Source of the DNA: Paragonimus westermani
Taxonomy: Eukaryota > Platyhelminthes > Trematoda > Plagiorchiida > Troglotrematidae
NCBI GenBank assembly: GCA_008508345.1
Contig: QNGE01000119.1
Location: 83,207 to 147,206 of the forward strand
Direction: 5' to 3'
DNA length: 64,000 bases
Part shown: one piece after another, positions 58,301-64,000 of the stretch
How positions within the stretch are numbered: the first letter of the stretch is position 1
Layout: every line of letters begins with the position of its first letter
The notes under the pieces: generated by a model
What the model was told of the DNA's origin: nothing
The model's input: the letters and a program-made list of their open reading frames with translations, nothing else
Databases searched by the model: none
Program-made: the position numbers and the translations under genes

Positions 58301-59763
58301 TCTACTTCTGTCTCTGTGAGTAGAGAGACTAACGGTCTGTCTGAATGCGAAAAATGTAGTCAACATATGAGTGGGATTCAACTGTTAACTACTACTAACC
58401 TGCACCTCGAACGAACGTGTTGAACAACAGAGTGCATGTAAGCATTTTTAGAAACTGGATGTTGACCTCAGTAGCATGTGTTGCCAACACATCTTTTGAC
58501 CACTCGTTCAATTCTTTACACTGTATTTTTTATTAAATTATTGATATGAGTGCTGTGAAGCTTATCATAAACAATATGCAAAGCTCACGTCAGGACGCAG
58601 CTGTCACTGATTTATCTTGCGACCAAGACGAACGCAAAGTTTTCAGAAGGATTTGGATACAACAAACATGCTGACCTGGAAAGAAATAGAATTCAACATT
58701 TCTTTATAAACGGCCCCGTTAACTTTGCACGATTAATCACGGCAGTAGAATCGCTCAATGGATCCACTTAAAGTAGGTGTCTTGGCCCGTAGCTCCACCT
58801 GTATTCACATGCTACTCATTTCCTTTCCAGAATTTTTGCACCTGGATGGATACTTTCGTCCAGCGTGTATATGACAGTCTGATTTTCATATGTAATTTTA
58901 AAATATGTTCGGCTTGGCTGTTTCTATGTACGATTCCCCATGAAGCGTAAGACAACGCGGTAAAGCGCTATCTGCATGAAAAATGGGGCACTTAACGTTT
59001 CAAACCACCAGCTCCAACCATACGCATTTATGAGTTCTATACGGTCAACTAGACGACCTACGCATCTACGTTCAGTTTCGTAGAACTGGTACCCTATGGC
59101 CTATCTATTCGTCTAGCTCCTGTATAAAGTACCACGCCTATCGAGTGGTCTAGAGAAACGACTACCCTGGAAGGATTTCTCCGGCTATCAGACACCATAA
59201 ATAATGGCTGAAATGGATCTGCAATTTGATGTGCATGTGGAACCTATCAACACTGTGATGGTTTCGTAGTCCGGCTGAGAAAATAACAATTTACTTAAAT
59301 CGGTGTGGTCTCAATCGTCTTCTTTAAACCATCCAAAACCTGTCCGTTGTGCAAATTACGATACATTCTGTGTAGATTGGAGTAACTCATTTTTCCTTAC
59401 GTTTACTTGTGCCTACCTTTCAGCTCTTGGATTCTAATGGTGTAGCAACCTGAATTCAACTAAATCATTTAGCACGGTAACTCATAACACAAGTGTACGT
59501 TGTTGACAATTCAGTAGACGCCATGGTTGCGATGAGGATTTTCTAAGGTTATTATTGTACATTCTTCTTTTTCCAATCGCAGTTCGCTCTGCCTGTGGTG
59601 CATTTCATTCCAGGGCCGGATCTCAACGGATCTTATGAAAACATTGCGGATGCCTTGTTTCAATTAGGCAGCAACGCTGTATTATTGGTGAACGCCATTC
59701 TCTACTTGATTTCAATGGCTTGGTTCAACTACTGCGGTTTCTGTGTCGCTAGAGATCTTAGCA
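27810..59763 (+). CDS. SLC35F6: SLC35F6-like multispan membrane protein, 3' end missing
   Basis: Member of the SLC35F6 branch of the drug/metabolite transporter (EamA) superfamily; the human protein is an ANT2-binding membrane protein of lysosomes and mitochondria with no settled substrate. Seven exons: 27810-27904, 27944-28162, 28194-28255, 28296-28375, 41057-41195, 55148-55287, 59583-59763. Phases agree at every junction, giving 305 codons plus one base; human SLC35F6 has about 371 residues, so roughly 65 are missing. Landmarks: FILICVMLFMGTLNTI (TM1), EHSFNKPWFQTFTMFFGE, FLPLAICDLLATIVSG, WQIMRGSIIVFAG, QMIVEE then HPLQAVGNEG, and MAWFNYCGFCVARDLS. All introns are GT-AG. The ATG at 27810 is the first after an in-frame TGA. 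No internal stops, so the gene looks functional. Confidence 0.88.
30386..31380 (-). pseudogene. Penelope-like element: RT and GIY-YIG endonuclease
   Basis: Minus strand 31357-31049: YYKRCVDDTLVFSRSK, then CLPFLDILIGHRKDD, AVYRKSTSFGQYLNF and FTPVHHKRALVNTLVTRA, the Penelope-like RT pattern. The catalytic motif reads CVDD where YVDD is usual, a single-base Tyr-to-Cys change. From 31012 to 30386, KKFIERHSK leads to a GIY-YIG nuclease segment, CKESYIGRTKRCLIFRVEEY, with stops in between. The 5' part of the RT is missing or unrecognisable. Antisense to the host gene. Confidence 0.75.
33286..33881 (+). repeat. Inverted repeat, left arm
   Basis: About 596 bp that recur in reverse complement at 37442-38067 with very few mismatches; both arms contain the same 97-residue open frame (33375-33668 here). 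It holds an N at 33818, where about 28 bp present in the other arm are absent. The frame has no known motif; its identity in both arms reflects repeat identity, not proof of coding. Confidence 0.85.
35616..35692 (+). repeat. tRNA-like sequence, probable SINE head
   Basis: TCAGTGGCTCAGTATTCAAC resembles an A box and GGAATTCAAATTCC a degenerate B box, about 45 bp apart, as in a tRNA-derived pol III promoter. The ends do not pair as an acceptor stem, so it is not a working tRNA. A SINE head or tRNA relic is the likeliest reading. Confidence 0.35.
36390..36790 (-). pseudogene. R2-like LINE fragment (copy A)
   Basis: Aligns in the same orientation with 42405-42860 of R2-like copy B: shared words include TTGGAAA(A/G)A, (T/A)ACATGGCCGA, TTCG or AGTCGCACGGCT and GATCAG. 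Minus-strand reading is interrupted throughout. The link to R2 rests on copy B. Confidence 0.5.
37442..38067 (-). repeat. Inverted repeat, right arm
   Basis: Reverse complement of 33286-33881, with about 28 extra bp and an N at 37507. The same 97-residue frame lies at 37685-37978 on the minus strand. Confidence 0.85.
41057..41195 (+). CDS. SLC35F6: SLC35F6 exon 5
   Basis: 139 nt, acceptor TCTTACAG and donor GTAAGT, starts in phase 0 and ends with one base of a Gly codon. It encodes residues 153-198: VLRRKLLCFHWTGMLI then CGLVLVGAKS, matching the transmembrane step after the QxxRG segment in SLC35F6 (human VAFLGRRL ... GLVVVG). Confidence 0.8.
41900..43420 (-). pseudogene. R2-like LINE relic (copy B): RT to C-terminal finger
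   Basis: Minus strand: TPLSPILFIMILDKPL and NLACADDILMAPS (RT motifs with the catalytic ADD), then MGIRKWLQLPRDTSKVFF (R2-type thumb region), then CSCGSGHESLSHILQSC (R2 CCHC finger) and LLKPNILV at the RLE endonuclease PD position, where Asp is Asn. Multiple stops and shifts. R2 elements normally insert in 28S rDNA; no rDNA flanks it. Antisense to the host gene. Confidence 0.65.
45000..45240 (+). repeat. Dispersed repeat family A, copy 2
   Basis: GGTGGTGGTTAGGCGTAGGC, ATCACTGTGACAGGTTG and GATGCCGCCAACCATG parallel 49597-49670 (GTGGTGATGGTTAAGCGCAG, GTCACTGTGACAAGC, GATGCCACCAACCGT). It ends at the GTGTCTAGGTCATC word, exactly where the LINE relic begins on the other strand, so one probably interrupted the other. 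Confidence 0.55.
45243..47365 (-). pseudogene. APE-type LINE relic: endonuclease and RT
   Basis: Minus strand, 5' to 3': NVRTLLDRYSTTGRPE and LSRYGSDIPALS (47.3 kb), FVLRDLNAGVW in place of GDFNA (about 46.9 kb), DWFDDNNAAIS (46.4 kb), IWRKHFDSLPNRP (46.0 kb), then RT: HLFKGKGSKQCPDSYRGINL, LLFAARQIQEMCRERNH, ALFVDFTKTFDFVS and GLKQGCVLAPTLLSLYLND (45.3 kb). It encodes the AP-type endonuclease and RT of a non-LTR element. Many stops. The RT is cut after motif B by repeat family A. Antisense to the host gene. Confidence 0.75.
48600..49030. other. GC-rich, CpG-dense tract
   Basis: Clearly richer in GC and CpG than its surroundings, with overlapping long frames on both strands (48640-49038 +, 48787-49004 -) that are expected from base composition. 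No motif recognised. It could be a CpG-rich repeat or a fragment of another gene. Confidence 0.5.
49560..49825 (+). repeat. Dispersed repeat family A, copy 3
   Basis: The longest copy: it overlaps copy 2 in its first ~100 bp and copy 1 in its last ~160 bp, which ties the three into one family of at least ~270 bp. All three are in + orientation. Confidence 0.55.
55148..55287 (+). CDS. SLC35F6: SLC35F6 exon 6
   Basis: 140 nt, acceptor TCTTCAG and donor GTAAGT; completes the Gly codon begun in exon 5 and ends in phase 0. It encodes residues 199-245 with FTSAAQMIVEEIYLKRRGYH and PLQAVGNEGIFG, the most conserved SLC35F6 segment (human QMVLEE ... HPLRAVGTEGLFG). Confidence 0.9.
55288..59582 (+). 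other. SLC35F6 intron 6 (4.3 kb)
   Basis: Donor GTAAGT, acceptor CAATCGCAG. No repeat or coding relic recognised. A 101-residue frame at 57292-57597 (+) has no known motif and I do not call it. Confidence 0.7.
59583..59763 (+). CDS. SLC35F6: SLC35F6 exon 7
   Basis: 181 nt, donor GTAAGT, phase 0 in and phase 1 out. It encodes residues 246-305: VVHFIPGPDLNGSYENIADA, then a transmembrane segment and MAWFNYCGFCVARDLS, matching human SLC35F6 (YYIPAG ... FFNFAGISVTKELS). The next exon should begin the TTRMVxDSLRT segment. Confidence 0.9.
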
Positions 59764-62700
59764 GTAAGTGTTAGATGCCAACTTCTGAGGTACTTTTCAG
59801 CCAGGCTAACTCTTTCCATAGTAAAAATTTTCATCCACCTGACCACTTATATGCACAAATACTATCTGGTCGGTGAGATCTCCTCACCAGAATCACTACT
59901 GTTTCTTTGCACGTATTGTTTGTTATTGCCCCGAACAGTTCATGTAGTTATGTTTTTTGGAACGGACAGGTAACTGGACTGGTGTGGGCGCCCAGGTGGG
60001 TGAATCTTCCACATAGTTCACTAGTGCTGTGTGAATAGATATATTTTATCACTCCTGTCCTTAAGCTGATGAAAACCAATGCAGTCGGTGACTGGGGAGT
60101 AGTTATAGTGTTGTGTAACTGGCAGCACATGCGTGCGCTGCTCAGCTATTGAAACTTGTTGAGGATTTGTATTTTATGGATATCAGAAATAGATCGTGCT
60201 GAAAAAACATAATCTACTGAACTTCAAACGATGGGGCGCTCCGAAACTCAACATGAAGCTAGGGTTCACCAATAAAAAGGACTGCGCCCAAAATATGATC
60301 CGTTTTCCTAGCAGTGAAGGTAAGAATTTCGTCGATTTTGAAATTATCAACCTAGCTGCTAATGTGAAAAGAAATAGAATGTAGAGGCGGTTTTCGAAAC
60401 AAAAGACGCGCTAATCTTACGTGAGGCAGTTAGGATCGCTTTTCAATCAGTGAAACCTTTTAGCTTATGATTCTCGATATCATCCAACCTTATTTAGGGG
60501 AAATGTCAGGTTTTTCTTGGTATATGCTAGTACCTTTTCCTGGCTGCCTTGTGATTTCTTTAAATTGCCAGCGAATTCGTCAAAAAACTTTCGTGCTTCG
60601 GGCGTTCCACCGATGCCCTACGCACATGGAGCGACCAATGCGGATCATGCATTTTTTGCGTTATCAGTCCTGAATTTGGGACTTTTTGAAGTGGATGAAG
60701 ACGGAGAGGTCTGTTGTTCATACTCTTGGCCCATTTAGCGAAAGTATACTAACGGGCTCAAAAGTTGTCTAACACTGTGGACTTGGGTGAAATCTCCTCG
60801 AGATTGCACTATATCACTAACTCAGAGGCCAAGTAAACCGCGTGTAAATGTGGTGATAGAAAAAATGAGCAGAAGTAATTTGCATCACTCAACAGGAGTG
60901 AACCGAACATGAAAGCGCGGGACCTGCTCTCGTCAAGCCAAGATTTGATGTGAGCGCGTTTGCTTCTTTACATTGACTACTCAAATGACCTTCGCAAAGT
61001 TCCGGCGGTCCGTCGATTTACTGATTTTCGCATGAGCTCACATGTTCCTTACTGCTTCTACAAACACCCTTCTTGGACTGTATACGGTTGATGAACGAAC
61101 TAAACATGATCAGTTTGAACTTGCCCTGAAAATAGCGGCATCTTTGATTAAGAATACTGCGCCACGGTTGCATTGCGTATTGCTGATATGATTTTCATTG
61201 TGTTCTCGTTCATCTGCTCTAACTCTTTGACAAACGCCAATCTCAGACGGGAAAGGACCCAGAGTCCCACCATCCTGGGAATCTGTCAATCAAGATGATC
61301 CTAAAGACACTACAGGATTTAGATGAAGTTCTTTGGAAGACATAGGAAGACAACAAATATTATGAGGTGACCTGAAAGCTCCGGTAAGCGCTAGCTTTTA
61401 ACCAGATGGCGTTGGATGCAAGTGGTCTTGTAGTATATGTACTGGCCTCAAACCGTTTAAGGTGTGCTCAAAAATATCCACACTTCCAGTCCGCTTTCCA
61501 CATTCTAATTAATCGCCAACTGATTTCAGTCAGTTATGACTGGACACGAATAATGCTGAACTTGTTCGGTCACCTCGATAGGATATACAATAGTTGTCCT
61601 GTTAACTCCAGTTGGTAAACCCACGACTCAGACGTTCCAGATGAGTTTAAATCCCGAAGTGCAAACCCGTGCAGTAGCAAAGATATACACTACTGACAAC
61701 CTGTAACGAGAACGCGGCTTAAGTCTAGTGTTTCTTTCAAAAGTGGTTATCTAATGAATGCTTTTAACTTTGTCGGTTTGCATGTCAAGCTAGATCAACT
61801 TGTTTCGAGTAAAATCAACGAATGGAAGTCATTTATGGGGTACAGTGAAAACGCTGACTGCATGAGTATGTATAAACGTCAGGTGGATGATAGCTACTGA
61901 AAAACACATATTGACAGCAGACTGTGTTATTCACTCTAGATGCTTTGATTTTTTGATGATGTGCTTATGCTAAAGTGCAGCAAGTCTGATCGCTCGCAAT
62001 GTTCTTTGTATACATAACCAATTCTTACTACCTGTGTATTACAAACTACCATGTTCATTGTCTGTCTGTTTGCGCGTCTTTGTATAAACGATGGCTCTAG
62101 GAGGACTGATAAACAACTGAGTTAAGATATCTTTCAGATACACACTATCATGATTGCTAATATTTCATCCTCTATCACAAAGTTAAATGTACTACGGATC
62201 GGGTCGGAATTTCAACTACTTCTTTATGTGCGGACCACTAATTGGAGCCAACAATTGGTTTGCTTAACTGTGCAGCACGGGTTTTATCGCACATTTTCAC
62301 CCGGAAGTCAAAAGAGTGCCACCTTAAATAAAAGTACTGGCGTGCACCCACATCAACAGTAAACGTTGGCACACTTGGAAATCGCTCCGTCGGATATACG
62401 TATTTAGCGACCTGTAAGGGTGTGCTACTACGGTTACTAAAAAATCTGTAATACAGGTTGGTTCACACGTGTGTGCCAACCAAGTAGTACTTTAAAACTT
62501 TCAACCTATCTAGTCATGACCACAGAATTGGACAGTCTACCTCCGTATGAATAGACTCTAGCTACGAAGCAGTCATGTTTACATAGTAATCAGTCCATTC
62601 CAGCGTCCACTTTCGACGAATGTCCCTTTAAGCCTTCATTCTGCTCTGTGAGATGAGGTATGTCAGTGGATGGACTGGGTTGTGGATTACTTCGTGAGTA

Positions 62701-63134
62701 AAGATTAGGTTTTCTTTAAACTGTCTGTAACTTACTAAGATTTGGGCTCATTTAAATGGTTTCTGTGGATAGAGGACTTTGCTGAACCCCATAACTCTTC
62801 TGAGGGCTTATCTGTGACGACTTTCACTGAATAGTAAACCCCTTTTAAGATAAAGTCTACGTTCGCCTGTGTGCGAACGGATAATAGAATTGGACATACT
62901 GAAAACGACTACTAGATGGAAAGTTTTTGACGATGACTGTGTGATTTTGTAGACAAACTTAAATTGTCCGTCATTAGAGTCTCCAGTTCTCGTCCGCATA
63001 CTGGTATGATTGGTTTGACGTTGCTAAAGCAATAAGTGATTAGCACAATCGTGTTAATGAACGTGTATGGATTTTTAGTTCCTGACGTCGAACAATGACT
63101 TGCTTACTACAGTTCATTTCCTTCCATAGGGTGT
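59764..63134. other. SLC35F6 intron 7 (incomplete), no recognised feature
   Basis: The next SLC35F6 exon was not found here. Small open frames (60196-60384, 60517-60738, 61406-61618, 62150-62362 on +) carry no motif I know. Confidence 0.55.
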
Positions 63135-63400
63135 GCTACCTTCAAACCACTCTACAGTTCGCTAGAATTTTGGGTCGTCGGTGTGCAGCAACCACGGCAA
63201 CCTGACGGTGCTGGTCCCTAGACGTATCCTTAGGGAACATCGCTGTTTGCAGCAAGTCAGCCTGTTGACTATCTATTCACTTCTAATTAATGTTGAATTG
63301 TGTGAACAGTTTGCCGTGGTTGGGCCACGTACTCCGTCTGCTTACTGAGCGTTTCTCAACCCAGGGTAAGACTGCTGGGATGTCAGGCTGCGACGTGGTC
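63135..63400 (+). pseudogene. LINE RT C-terminal fragment
   Basis: LPWLGHVLRLLTERF (about 63313-63357) matches the conserved tail WLGHVLRM...RLP of non-LTR RTs. Upstream frames suggest a decayed preceding RT tail (RRILREHRCL). Short and broken; family unassigned. Confidence 0.4.
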
Positions 63401-64000
63401 ACAAAATACGAGGACTGTTTTTAATGCATTCAGTATAGTGGATAAGTGTTGTCCACCCTGTTGGGGGCCCCGGGATCATTCACTGGTAAAAAATCAGTCG
63501 GTATGGCAAAATACCACGATCCACGACTTGCGTACATTCACAATAGTTCTAGTACTTCCGTTTAGCCTTGTTTTACTATTTTTATTCTTCTCGGTAATTG
63601 TTCATATAGTTTATTTCAAGTCGGTATTAAGGTGAGCAACGGCTTGAGCCACAGTACCTTCTGATCTGACTGATAGCTTTTATGAACGAACGTATGAATA
63701 AGTATACCAATGTCTTACTGATTGGTAAAATGCACACGACTTATATTTCACAAAGCCGATGAGGGAGCAGTGGACAAGATTTTGATTACCACTCTCTCAG
63801 GAGTGATACAGAACCCAGGCTGTATGCTTTATTGTCCACTTGCCGATGGAGTTAATAGTAATTTGATTAAGTCTATACGCTTTCTGACACTTACATGGTG
63901 ACTGACATAAAACTGACCCCCAGTGGAAAACACTCTATGTACGTTCCAAACGACTGTTGTTATTGTGAGACGTCTTTATCAGCATAAATCACCATTGACG
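63401..64000. other. No recognised feature
   Basis: A hydrophobic 65-residue frame (63438-63635) ending near a GTGAGC word was tested as the next SLC35F6 exon and rejected, because its phase and acceptor do not fit. Confidence 0.5.

Noticed and set aside
63438..63635. Hydrophobic frame with TTIHDLRTF as the next SLC35F6 exon
   Set aside because: It loosely resembles TTRMVxDSLRT, but no acceptor AG fits in the required phase and the following residues do not match.

Overview
The window looks like nuclear DNA of a parasitic flatworm (Platyhelminthes: fluke or tapeworm). It is intron-rich, about 40-45% GC by eye, and crowded with retroelements of the kinds common in that phylum: CsRn1-like and other Ty3/Gypsy elements, BEL/Pao, Penelope-like, R2-like and APE-type LINEs. 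It also contains introns of 30-40 nt next to introns over 10 kb, a known flatworm gene style. I see no bacterial genes, CRISPR array, rRNA or intact tRNA. I cannot name the species.

Layout. 1-4.8 kb: a cluster of perfect palindromes, a TATA-like site, then a two-exon Mutator-like (MULE) transposase with a WRKY/GCM1-type zinc cluster, DDE core and SWIM finger. It is followed in the same frame, after a single TAG, by a PHD-like finger. 4.8-15.3 kb: a CsRn1-like Gypsy retrotransposon with ~1.06-kb LTRs that are almost identical. A second, defective Gypsy element with 305-bp LTRs is inserted inside its pol. 15.3-27.5 kb: decayed retroelement remains, namely a BEL/Pao RT piece (+), a Gypsy gag-to-integrase relic (+), and a BEL/Pao gag-RT relic (-) that carries a solo LTR of the nested Gypsy family.

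27.8 kb to beyond 59.8 kb: the one recognisable cellular gene, an SLC35F6-like (DMT/EamA superfamily) membrane protein on the + strand. Its first four exons lie within 566 bp and are separated by introns of 39, 31 and 40 nt. Exons 5-7 are separated by introns of 12.7, 14.0 and 4.3 kb, and the last exon(s) lie beyond the window or were not found. The large introns hold a Penelope-like relic, a ~600-bp inverted-repeat pair around 3.6 kb, a tRNA-like SINE head, two R2-like LINE relics and an APE-type LINE relic. All four coding relics between exons 4 and 6 are antisense to the host gene.

Most worth a second look: the transposase/PHD pair joined across one stop codon; the micro-intron to giant-intron gradient in SLC35F6, reconstructed exon by exon with matching phases; and the nested Gypsy pair, where the younger (inner) element has more divergent LTRs than the older one it interrupts. 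Calls for protein families rest on motif reading without database searches.
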